NCBI RefSeq assembly: GCF_025231485.1
Contig: NZ_CP104003.1
Coordinates: 3,983,960-4,047,959 of the forward strand
Direction: 5' to 3'
DNA length: 64,000 nt
From: Salinirubellus salinus
GTDB lineage: Archaea; Halobacteriota; Halobacteria; Halobacteriales; Haloarculaceae
Part shown: piece by piece, positions 55,600 to 63,220 of the stretch
How positions within the stretch are numbered: position 1 is the stretch's first letter
Layout: each line of letters begins with the position of its first letter
Notes under the pieces: model-generated
Database searches by the model: none
The model's input: the letters and a program-made list of their open reading frames with translations, nothing else
What the model was told of the DNA's origin: nothing
Made by a program: the position numbers and the translations under genes

Positions 55600-56802
55600 T
55601 CACTCGTCCTCGCGGCCGTCGTCCTCGCCGAGCACCGACTGCCCCAGTCGGTGGCCGCCGATGACAGCCGGGCTGACGACCTCGTCGGCGCCGACGCCCC
55701 GGAGTTTGTCGACGTGTCGCGGGTCCTTCGCGGCGGCGACCACCCGGACGTCCGGGTTGGTCTGTCGGGCGGCCAGCACGGACAGCGTGTTCCGTGCGTC
55801 GTCGTCGGTGGCCGCGACGACACCACGGGCGACGTCGATGCGGGCGTCCAGCAGCGACTCCTCCTCGGTGGGGTCCGCGGTGAGGACGTTCAGGTCGCGC
55901 TCGCGGAGCGCGGAGGCGACGTCGGTGTCCGTCGTCAGCACGACGACGTCGGTGTCGTCGGCGAGTCGGTCGAGGAGCGGTTCGGTCAGGTCGCCGTAGC
56001 CGAGGACGATGACGTGGTCCTCGAGCAGGGTGAGTTCGGAGGCGGTCATGTTGCCGAAGGCGGAGGTGATGCGTGACTCCAGTGCCGGGACCAGCAGCGA
56101 CCCGAAGACAGCGCCGAACGCGGCGGTGCTGGTGACGATGATGGAGAGCGTGAACAGTTTCGTCACCTGACTGGTGGGCGTGGCGTCGCCGTACCCCACC
56201 GTCGTCCCCGTGACGACGATGTAGTAGAACGCGTCCGTCCACGTCTCGATGCCGACGTAGTCCGACCGGAGGACGTACGCCCCGATGGTGCCGTACACCT
56301 GGACGCCGGCGAAGACCGCGATGGCGATGCTCTGGAACGGGGAGAGTTCGAGTCGCTGGTCGAACGTGTCGCGGTGGTAGACGACGAGCGGCAGGGTGGC
56401 CACCGTCACCAGCAGGAGGGGGATGCCCGTCGCACGGCCCGTCGTCAGCGGCAACAGCGCGAGCAGGGGGAGCGAGAGGACGACGCCGTACCACGCGACC
56501 CGCAACTGTCGCTGGAGCCCCGCCGTGAACGCCGCGAACAGGAACGAGAAGAAGATGCCGTAGAGTCGGATCAGGTCCCCGTCGCCCGGGACGAGCGCCG
56601 CGAGGGGGCCCTCGAGCGACACCGTCGCGCCGCTCAGGTCCGAGAGCCCCGTCACGAACGCGAGGATGGCGACGGCCCCGGTCAGCAGCACCGCCACCCG
56701 TGCCCCCGAGAACTCCCGCCAGTAGACGAACGGTACCCTGTCGTCGCTGTGGAACAGTTCGCGCAGGGCGGTGTCCGTCGGCCGGGGTGTGTCACTCGAC
56801 AC
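55600..56802 (-). CDS. Potassium channel with C-terminal TrkA-N (RCK) domain
   Basis: The 400-residue protein has up to eight helices in its N-terminal half. The pore has the K+ selectivity filter TGTTVGYGDATPTS, followed by the inner helix LFTLSIIVTSTAAFGAVFGS. Residues about 260-400 are an NAD-binding RCK domain (HVIVLGYGDLTEPLLDRLAD, DPTEEESLLDARIDVARGVV, AATDDDARNTLSVLAARQTN). It is thus a ligand-gated K+ channel, important for the high-K+ cytoplasm of haloarchaea. I start at GTG 56802, about 30 bases after a minus-strand TATA-like GCGAATATTT (56831-56839). The decayed gene at 30783-31035 resembles its RCK domain. Confidence 0.88.
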   Translation of the reverse strand: MSSDTPRPTDTALRELFHSDDRVPFVYWREFSGARVAVLLTGAVAILAFVTGLSDLSGATVSLEGPLAALVPGDGDLIRLYGIFFSFLFAAFTAGLQRQLRVAWYGVVLSLPLLALLPLTTGRATGIPLLLVTVATLPLVVYHRDTFDQRLELSPFQSIAIAVFAGVQVYGTIGAYVLRSDYVGIETWTDAFYYIVVTGTTVGYGDATPTSQVTKLFTLSIIVTSTAAFGAVFGSLLVPALESRITSAFGNMTASELTLLEDHVIVLGYGDLTEPLLDRLADDTDVVVLTTDTDVASALRERDLNVLTADPTEEESLLDARIDVARGVVAATDDDARNTLSVLAARQTNPDVRVVAAAKDPRHVDKLRGVGADEVVSPAVIGGHRLGQSVLGEDDGREDE

Positions 56803-56830
56803 CGTGGCGCACGTATCGGGGAGCGAACGT

Positions 56831-56840
56831 AAATATTCGC
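56831..56840 (-). promoter_or_regulatory. TATA-like box of the K+ channel gene
   Basis: On the minus strand GCGAATATTT precedes GTG 56802 by about 30 bases, which fits a leaderless transcript and supports that start. Confidence 0.5.
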
Positions 56841-56954
56841 CGCCGGCCGGTGGGTCCAGCGTGCCGGTGGGGCCGACACGTCGCCCGCCACGTGTCCCAC
56901 CCGGTGGGACGGTTCCCCGCAATTGTTGCTGGTTCGTCCCGAAACCGAAGCGCC

Positions 56955-57353
56955 ATGTACCCAGTACTCGTCGCGGTGGACCGGTCGGAGACGCGGGCAC
57001 GGCACCAGGCCGAGTTCGTGGCGGGGCTCCCGAACGCCACGAGCGAGGTGGAGGCCACCGTCCTCTACGTGTTCCCCCACCAGGACTACTCGGGGGCGCC
57101 CCAGCACGCGTTCGAGGAGATCGAGGCCGCCGTCGCGGCCGCCGACACGCTGGAGGCGGCCGGGGTGCCGGTGAACCGTGTCGCTGAGGGCGGCGAGGTC
57201 GCCAGCACGATACTCGAACACGCCGCCGAGGTCGACGCCGAGATGATCGTGCTCGGCGGCCGGAAGCGCTCCGGCGTCGCCAAGGTGCTCATGGGGAGTA
57301 CCGCCATGGACGTCCTCGTCTCGGCGGAGCGCCCGGTCACCGTCACCGGGTGA
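56955..57353 (+). CDS. Universal stress protein (UspA family), divergent
   Basis: A 132-residue UspA domain: MYPVLVAVDRSETRARHQAE, ATVLYVFPHQDYSGAPQHAF, EMIVLGGRKRSGVAKVLMGS and RPVTVTG. The usual D-G-S after the first strand is D-R-S, and the nucleotide loop is G-G-R-K-R-S-G-x5-M-G-S, so nucleotide binding is plausible. It is divergent from the K+ channel gene with 152 bases between starts. Pairing of UspA proteins with ion transporters is common, but no interaction is shown here. Confidence 0.88.
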   Translation: MYPVLVAVDRSETRARHQAEFVAGLPNATSEVEATVLYVFPHQDYSGAPQHAFEEIEAAVAAADTLEAAGVPVNRVAEGGEVASTILEHAAEVDAEMIVLGGRKRSGVAKVLMGSTAMDVLVSAERPVTVTG

Positions 57354-57462
57354 GCGGCCGACCGGCGGACGGACCGTCTACGCCGGCCCGAGAGAGGCGG
57401 GGCCCCCGTCTCTGCAGGGTTCGGCGACAGGAATATGTCACCACGTCCCTACCGTGTGAGAC

Positions 57463-59340
57463 ATGTCCACGCAGGGTGGGAACGCCGTCGAGACGGCCTT
57501 GCGCAAGACGCTGGTCCCAGTCTGTGTCCTCTCGGGCGTCGTCATCGCCGCCGGGTTCTTCTTCCCGTGGGCGGTCGGCCCCGTCGTCAGCGGGCAGGGG
57601 TGGCTCGTCGTCTCCCTGCTGTTCTTCGGCTCCGCCCTCACCTACCTCGCGCTCCTCCCGGCCGTCGGCGACGACGACGACGACCCCGACCCCCGGACGA
57701 GCGCGCCGTACCTCCTCCGGGTCCGCCACCTGTCGCTCAGAGAGACGTTCAGGGGCTTCTTCGCTCGGCAGGACCCCGTCGTCTTCGGCGTCCCCGTCCT
57801 CGTGTTCGCGCTGTTCTTCGGCCTCCAGTTCCTCGCCCCCGGCCCCACGGGACGGGCGGTGGGTGCGGCCACGGACGTCCTCCTGACGCGGTTCGACTGG
57901 CTCTTCCTCGGCGCGATGTTCGTCGCCGTGCTCTACTGCGGGTTCCTCCTCTTCGGCCGCTGGGGCGAGATACGTCTCGGCGGCCCGGACGCCGAACCGA
58001 CCTACACCTACCCCACCTACTTCGCGATGTTCTTCACCGCCGGCATCGCCGCCGGCATCGTGTTCTGGGGGCCGGCCGAGGCGATGTTCCACTACCAGTC
58101 CCCGCCACCGTTCGTGGACGCCGCCCCACAGTCGGACGCCGCCATCGTCGGGGCGCTCACCTACGCCCTGTTCCACTGGGGGTTCTCGGCGTGGAGCGCC
58201 TACGTCGTCCTCGGACTCCCCATCGCGTACTACACCTACCAGCGTGGGGCACCCCTGCGCGTCTCGACCATCCTGACGCCGTTCCTCGGTGTCGAGAACC
58301 TCGACGGCCCGTGGGGGAAACTGGTGGATGTCCTCGCGGTGTTCGCCACCATCGGCGGCGTCGCCACCTCCGTCGCGTTCGTCAGCCAGCAGTTCCTCGC
58401 CGGCGTCGACTTCCAGTGGGGCGTCGCGCAGGGCGCACTCGGGCCCGTCCTCATCGTCGCCGGCCTCACGCTCATCTACGTCGTCTCGGCCGAGAGCGGC
58501 GTCCAGCGTGGCATCCGCCGCATCGCGGGCGTGAACGTCGCCCTGTTCGCGCTGTTCGTCGCCTTCCTCGTCGCCGTCGGCCCACGAGCGTTCCTCCTCG
58601 AGCAGAGCAGCGCCGCCGTCTCGTCGTACGTCGCCGGGTTCGTCCCGATGAGCCTCTACACCGGCGGCGGCGCGTGGGTGGCGAACTGGACGGTGTGGAA
58701 CTGGTCGTGGTGGTTCTCGTGGGCGCCGTTCGCGGGCCTGTTCCTCGCGGCGCTCTCGAAGGGCCGCACGGTCCGGACGGTCGTCTCCACGGGCGTCGTC
58801 GCCACCTCGCTCGCCACCATCGTCTGGTTCCTCCTGCTGGGTGGCACCTCGCTCCACCTCCAGCACACCGGCCGCGCGGACGTGCTGGCCTCCATCGCCG
58901 AGTACGGCGGCAGCGAGGCCGTCGCCGGCTTCCCCATCTTCGCGGCGCTCCCGCTCGGCCAGCTCCTGATGTTCCTCTTCCTCGCGCTCATCATCGCGTT
59001 CATCGTCACCTCGGCGGACACCTCGACGCTCGTCGTCGCCATCCTCGGGACGAAGCGCGAACTCGCCCCCACCACCGGGAGCATCGTCTTCTGGGGCGTG
59101 TTGCAGGGACTCGTCGCCATCTCCGTCCTCGTCCTCGGGGGCGGTCAGGCCCTGCAGGCCGTCGCCGTCCTCACCGGCGGCCCGTTCGCCGTCGTCGCCC
59201 TCGTGGCGCTCGCCGGGCTGACGGTGACGTTCTACCGCGAGGAGGGTGGCCACCCCTCGCTCCTGGACCGGGCACGCCGCCGACTCGACGTCGAGGGGGC
59301 CAAGACCCCATCCGAGGTGTTCCGCGACGGGGACGACTGA
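57463..59340 (+). CDS. BCCT-family transporter with N-terminal extension, 625 aa
   Basis: The BCCT core runs from about residue 100: RQDPVVFGVPVLVFALFFGL, FAMFFTAGIAAGIVFWGPAE, LFHWGFSAWSAYVVLGLPIA, WNWSWWFSWAPFAGLFLAAL and SKGRTVRTVVSTGV, then VTSADTSTLVVAILGTKREL. Ahead of it are two extra helices (VPVCVLSGVVIAAGFFFPWA, GWLVVSLLFFGSALTYLALL) and an acidic loop DDDDDPDP, which the first BCCT gene lacks. The substrate is probably a quaternary amine or sulphonium osmolyte. ATG 57463 is the start. It is preceded by a UspA gene. Confidence 0.9.
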   Translation: MSTQGGNAVETALRKTLVPVCVLSGVVIAAGFFFPWAVGPVVSGQGWLVVSLLFFGSALTYLALLPAVGDDDDDPDPRTSAPYLLRVRHLSLRETFRGFFARQDPVVFGVPVLVFALFFGLQFLAPGPTGRAVGAATDVLLTRFDWLFLGAMFVAVLYCGFLLFGRWGEIRLGGPDAEPTYTYPTYFAMFFTAGIAAGIVFWGPAEAMFHYQSPPPFVDAAPQSDAAIVGALTYALFHWGFSAWSAYVVLGLPIAYYTYQRGAPLRVSTILTPFLGVENLDGPWGKLVDVLAVFATIGGVATSVAFVSQQFLAGVDFQWGVAQGALGPVLIVAGLTLIYVVSAESGVQRGIRRIAGVNVALFALFVAFLVAVGPRAFLLEQSSAAVSSYVAGFVPMSLYTGGGAWVANWTVWNWSWWFSWAPFAGLFLAALSKGRTVRTVVSTGVVATSLATIVWFLLLGGTSLHLQHTGRADVLASIAEYGGSEAVAGFPIFAALPLGQLLMFLFLALIIAFIVTSADTSTLVVAILGTKRELAPTTGSIVFWGVLQGLVAISVLVLGGGQALQAVAVLTGGPFAVVALVALAGLTVTFYREEGGHPSLLDRARRRLDVEGAKTPSEVFRDGDD

Positions 59341-59395
59341 GTCCACGACCCCTCGGTCAGCCGAGACGAATCGCTCCGACGACCCCGTGCGGTAC

Positions 59396-59402
59396 GTATA
59401 AG
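59396..59402 (+). promoter_or_regulatory. TATA-like box of the RidA gene
   Basis: GTATAAG is centred about 30 bases before ATG 59430, the layout of a leaderless haloarchaeal gene. Confidence 0.55.
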
Positions 59403-59429
59403 CGGCTCACGGTCGAGTTCCGGCGCGCG

Positions 59430-59822
59430 ATGAAACGGACCGTCAGCACCGACGACGCCCCCGCGGCGGTGGGCGCGTACAGTCAGGCGACGACCACCGG
59501 CGACCTGCTGTTCACCGCCGGCCAGCTCCCGCTCACGACCGACGGCGAACTGCTGGACGACGAACCCGTCGCCGTCCAGACCGAACAGTGTCTCGCCAAC
59601 GTCGAGGCCATCCTCGCCAGCGAGGGACTCGGACTGGAGGACGTCCTCAAGACGACCATCTACCTCGACGACATCAAGGCCTTCGACGAGATGAACGAGA
59701 CGTACGGCGCGCACTTCGACGCGGAGCCACCGGCCCGGAGTGCGGTGGAGGTCGGGAACGTCCCGAAGGGGGCGGCGCTGGAGATAGAGGTCATCGCAGA
59801 CGCGAGCGGCGCGTCCGAGTGA
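59430..59822 (+). CDS. RidA-family enamine/imine deaminase
   Basis: The 130-residue protein has the YjgF/RidA pattern: DAPAAVGAYSQATTTGDLLF, TAGQLPLTTDGELLDDEPVA, LEDVLKTTIYLDDIKAFDEM and PPARSAVEVGNVPKGAALEI. The Arg in P-P-A-R-S and the Y-S-Q motif line the active site that hydrolyses reactive enamines such as 2-aminoacrylate made by threonine/serine dehydratases. An ilvA gene is encoded in this window (49470-50741), giving a functional though not operonic link. A TATA-like GTATAAG sits at about -30. Confidence 0.92.
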   Translation: MKRTVSTDDAPAAVGAYSQATTTGDLLFTAGQLPLTTDGELLDDEPVAVQTEQCLANVEAILASEGLGLEDVLKTTIYLDDIKAFDEMNETYGAHFDAEPPARSAVEVGNVPKGAALEIEVIADASGASE

Positions 59823-59922
59823 CGGCCCCGGCCGTCGACCCCCACTCGTCTGACCGTCCGTTCAGGGGCCCGAACAAACGCTTACGCCGTGTCGTGTACA
59901 CGCCCCGGACGGTGGTCTCCAC

Positions 59923-60306
59923 GTGCGTCCCGAGGTCGGGCAGACGGTCACGCTGGCCCACGCCAAGCGGATGGCTGTCGGCTACAGCGTCCTGTTCCTC
60001 GCAGCCCTCGCCATCGGGGCCGCGCTCTGGGTGAGCGGCGCGGAGGGGCTGGCGCTGGTCGTCTGGCTGTTCGGCAACGGGTTCACCGCCTTCATGGGCG
60101 TGCTCACCGTGACCTGGGACGTCTTCGAGTACCTCGTCCCGGAGGACGCGGGGAACACCCGGACCGGCCGTGCCGAGGGACGCGAGCTGCGTCCCGGCAT
60201 CGGTCTCTCGCGAGACACGCGCGTCGCGCTCCGTGTCATGCTCGTGCTCCTCGCGCTGACGGCCGTCGCCACGCTGGCGTTCTCGTACGCGCTCGGACTG
60301 CTCTGA
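59923..60306 (+). CDS. Three-helix membrane protein, 127 aa
   Basis: Three hydrophobic segments are visible: YSVLFLAALAIGAALWVSGA, LALVVWLFGNGFTAFMGVLT and VALRVMLVLLALTAVATLAF. Between the second and third is a charged loop (EYLVPEDAGNTRTGRAEGRE). The start at GTG 59923 is the first codon giving a hydrophilic N-terminus (MRPEVGQTVTLAHAKRM). No family recognised. It converges with the formate dehydrogenase gene with 37 bases between stops. Confidence 0.6.
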   Translation: MRPEVGQTVTLAHAKRMAVGYSVLFLAALAIGAALWVSGAEGLALVVWLFGNGFTAFMGVLTVTWDVFEYLVPEDAGNTRTGRAEGRELRPGIGLSRDTRVALRVMLVLLALTAVATLAFSYALGLL

Positions 60307-60343
60307 GTGGGCGACGGGACGGACGAGAGAAGGTCGGGGCCGC

Positions 60344-62488
60344 TCAGTCGTCGGCCGGGGCCTCGGGGTCGCCGTCGCTCGGTTCGATACCGACCTCTAT
60401 CTCGGCGGCGGCGGCCTTGTACTCCGGAATCTTCGCCCGCTCGTCGAGCACGTCGTTCGTCAGCCGGTTCGCGGAGGCGGCCGCGAAGTGCGGTGTGGTC
60501 CAGATGGACCCCTCCACGATGTCCTCGGTGACGTGTGCCTCGACGGTGATCTCGCCACGGCGGGACTTCACCGTCACCGTGTCGCCGTCCTCGATGCCGT
60601 ATCGCTCGGCGTCGTTCGGGTGGACGTCGACGAAGTTCTCCGGGTGCTGCCGGTTGAGCGTCGGCGACCGACGGCTCATCGTCCCGGTGTTGTAGTGCTC
60701 CTCCAGCCGGGCCGTCGTCAGCACGAGCGGGTACTCCTCGTCGGGCACCTCCTTCGGCTCCTGGTGGACGACACCCTCGATCTTCCCGAGGCCGTTCGCC
60801 GTGTCGAACGACTCCTCGTAGAGGAACTGGTCGCCCTCGTCACCGGGTTCGTAGCAGGGCCAGTGGATGCCCTCCTCGCCCAGCGCCTCGTAGGTCATCC
60901 CGTGGTACGAGGGACAGACCTGCCGGAGCTCCTCGAACACCTCCTCCGGGTCCTCGAAGGTGAAGCCGCCGTCCTCGCCGAAGAGTCGGGTGCCGACCTC
61001 ACAGAGGATCTCGAAGTCGTGTTTCGTGTTCTCGTGGACCTTCTGGACCCCGCGCATCCGCTGGACCCGGCGGTCCGTGTTCGTGACCGTGCCGCCGCGC
61101 TCGGCCCACGTCGTCGCCGGCAGGACGACGTCGGCGAACTTGGCCGTCTCGGTCATGAAGATGTCCTGGACGACCATGAACTCCAGTTCCTGCAGGCGCT
61201 CTTCCACCCGGTTCCCGTCGGGCTCGGACATCACCGGGTTCTCGCCCATCACGTAGAGCCCGTGGACGCTCTCGCCCGCCTCGTGGGATATCTCCACGTT
61301 CGTCAGGCCGGGTTCGGGGGGGACGTCGAACCCCCAGACCGCCTCCACGCTCTGCCGGGCCTCGTCGTCGTCGACGAGCTGGTAGCCCGGCAGGACGTTC
61401 GGCATCGCACCCACGTCACAGGTGCCCTGGACGTTGTTCTGTCCGCGGAGCGGGTTGACGCCGGTCCCCGGACGGCCGAGGTTGCCCGTGACGAGCGCGA
61501 GGTTGATCTCGTTCTGGACGTTGTCGACCCCGCAGGTGTGCTGGCTCATCCCCATCCCGGTGAAGATGGCGGAGTTGTTCGCCATCGCGTACTTCTCGGC
61601 GGCGAGTTCGAGGTCCTCCAGCGGGACGCCACAGCGCTCGGCCGCCTCCTCCTTGTCGAAGTCCGCGAGCGTCTCTTTCAGGTGCTCGAACCCCTCCGTG
61701 CGCTCCTCGATGAACTGCTCGTCGATCCAGCCCGCCTCGGGCTCCTCCTCGTGCCGTTCGAGGATGGTCTTGATGATGACGTTCAGGAGCGGGATGTCCG
61801 TCCCGGGGTTGAGCTGGAGGTGCATGTGCCGCTCGGTCTCGTCGATCTTGAACGAGCGGGTGGTCTTGTTCTTGTGCGGGTCGACCTGGATGACGGTCGC
61901 CCCCTCCAGCACCGCCTGTCGGAAGTACTGGCTGTTGGCGATGGGGTGCTGCTCGCCGGGGTTCGCACCCTGTATCCAGAACACGTCGGCGGCCTCCTCC
62001 AGGTCCTCCATGCTGTTGGTCATCGCGCCGGCACCGAGGCTGGTGCGGAGCGCCCATACCGTCGAGGCGTGACACATCCGCGTGCAGTTGTCGACGTTGT
62101 TGGTGCCGTAGCGGCGCGCGAGCTTCTGGAGGAGGTAGTTCTCCTCGTTCATCGTCTTCGAGGACCCGAAGAACCCCATCGCGTCGGGGCCGTGCTCCTC
62201 GCGGATGCGCTCCAACTCGTCGACGATGCGGGAGTAGGCCTCCTCCCACGTCGCCTCGCGGAACTCGCCGTCCTCCTTGACGAGCGGGTCGGTCAGGCGG
62301 TCCTCGTGGTCGACGACTTCGGTCGCCGCGCCACCCTTGATACAGATGCGGCCCTCGTTGACCGGCGCGTCGCCCCACGGCATGAACCGCATGTCGCCGG
62401 GTTCGTCGCCGGGCATCACCTGGATGCCGCAGCCGACGCCACAGTACGGACAGATGGTCTTGACGGGTTCCTTCTCCTCACTGGACAT
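60344..62488 (-). CDS. fdhF: Formate dehydrogenase alpha subunit (molybdopterin oxidoreductase)
   Basis: A 714-residue Mo-bis-PGD enzyme. The [4Fe-4S] ligands are Cys13, Cys16, Cys20 in TICPYCGVGCG and Cys49 in EGRICIKGG. The active-site Cys139 followed by His140 in NCTRMCHASTV corresponds to Sec140-His141 of E. coli FdhF. NPLRGQNNVQGTCDVGAMPN and TWAERGGTVTNTDRRVQ are formate-dehydrogenase-type motifs. It oxidises formate to CO2. There is no Tat signal, so it is cytoplasmic, and no partner subunits are adjacent; some haloarchaeal Fdh stand alone. It would complete oxidation of C1 units released through the FolD route. Confidence 0.9.
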   Translation of the reverse strand: MSSEEKEPVKTICPYCGVGCGIQVMPGDEPGDMRFMPWGDAPVNEGRICIKGGAATEVVDHEDRLTDPLVKEDGEFREATWEEAYSRIVDELERIREEHGPDAMGFFGSSKTMNEENYLLQKLARRYGTNNVDNCTRMCHASTVWALRTSLGAGAMTNSMEDLEEAADVFWIQGANPGEQHPIANSQYFRQAVLEGATVIQVDPHKNKTTRSFKIDETERHMHLQLNPGTDIPLLNVIIKTILERHEEEPEAGWIDEQFIEERTEGFEHLKETLADFDKEEAAERCGVPLEDLELAAEKYAMANNSAIFTGMGMSQHTCGVDNVQNEINLALVTGNLGRPGTGVNPLRGQNNVQGTCDVGAMPNVLPGYQLVDDDEARQSVEAVWGFDVPPEPGLTNVEISHEAGESVHGLYVMGENPVMSEPDGNRVEERLQELEFMVVQDIFMTETAKFADVVLPATTWAERGGTVTNTDRRVQRMRGVQKVHENTKHDFEILCEVGTRLFGEDGGFTFEDPEEVFEELRQVCPSYHGMTYEALGEEGIHWPCYEPGDEGDQFLYEESFDTANGLGKIEGVVHQEPKEVPDEEYPLVLTTARLEEHYNTGTMSRRSPTLNRQHPENFVDVHPNDAERYGIEDGDTVTVKSRRGEITVEAHVTEDIVEGSIWTTPHFAAASANRLTNDVLDERAKIPEYKAAAAEIEVGIEPSDGDPEAPADD

Positions 62489-62659
62489 GGGTCATACCTC
62501 CGGACAGTGCGTTCTCATGTGCGACTCTCTGTCAGAGACGTGGCGGTGCCACGGGCATCAATCTTCCGCGAGCAGGGGGGCCACCGGGGCCCGTACGGGG
62601 CGATTCGACCTCGCTCGCCGGGGAAACGTTGAGGCCCGTGGCCGGGCAACAGGCGGCCG

Positions 62660-63220
62660 ATGGACCTGACCCGTGCGGTCGTCGAACGGGCGGCCGGGGA
62701 GTACGAGGCCGTCCAGCCGATGTACACCGTCGAGCAGGAACACGTCGAGATGCTCCCCGAGACGTTCCGCAGCGGCGAGTACGGCTGGCGCGACGCCGAG
62801 TGGGTCGTCCAGTGGCACTACCGCCGGTTCCTCGGCGCGTACCCGAACCGCGACCGCCGGGCCGCCGAGGGCGAGTACGACGAGAACGAGTTCGAGGACG
62901 TCCTCGACGCCGTCGCGGGGGCCGTCGACGCCGAGGACACCGCCGCGCGACTCGGCGCGCTCACGGCCCTCTCGGGCGTCGACGTGCCGGTGGCCTCGGC
63001 GTTCCTCCTCTTCCTGTCGCCAGAACGGTACGTTGTGGTCGACGAGTGGACGTGGGGCGTGCTCCACGAGGCGGGGGAACTGGACGACCCCTATCCCGCG
63101 CCACCGGACGTCGAGGCCTACCTCGCGTTCGACGCGGCCTGCACCCGCCTCCGCGAGCGGTTCGACGTCGACGCGTGGACGCTCTACCGCGCGCTGTGGG
63201 TACTGGGCGGCGAGGCCTAG
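62660..63220 (+). CDS. Hypothetical protein with weak HhH-glycosylase-like pattern, 186 aa
   Basis: The acidic protein is mostly helical. The central stretch ALTALSGVDVPVASAFLLFL followed by SPERYVVVDEWTWGVLHEAG recalls the helix-hairpin-helix plus Asp region of base-excision glycosylases (L-x-G-V-x-x-x-x-A-S-x-x-L-x-F-x-x-P-x-x-x-x-V-x-D), but the usual catalytic Lys is not present at the start of the motif, so this may be a non-catalytic relative. The N-terminal third (EYEAVQPMYTVEQEHVEMLP) is unassigned. Its stop overlaps the convergent oxidoreductase gene by four bases. Confidence 0.55.
   Translation: MDLTRAVVERAAGEYEAVQPMYTVEQEHVEMLPETFRSGEYGWRDAEWVVQWHYRRFLGAYPNRDRRAAEGEYDENEFEDVLDAVAGAVDAEDTAARLGALTALSGVDVPVASAFLLFLSPERYVVVDEWTWGVLHEAGELDDPYPAPPDVEAYLAFDAACTRLRERFDVDAWTLYRALWVLGGEA

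Noticed and set aside
60488..62632. 714-codon open frame on the plus strand
   Set aside because: It is antisense to the formate dehydrogenase with its iron-sulphur and molybdenum motifs.
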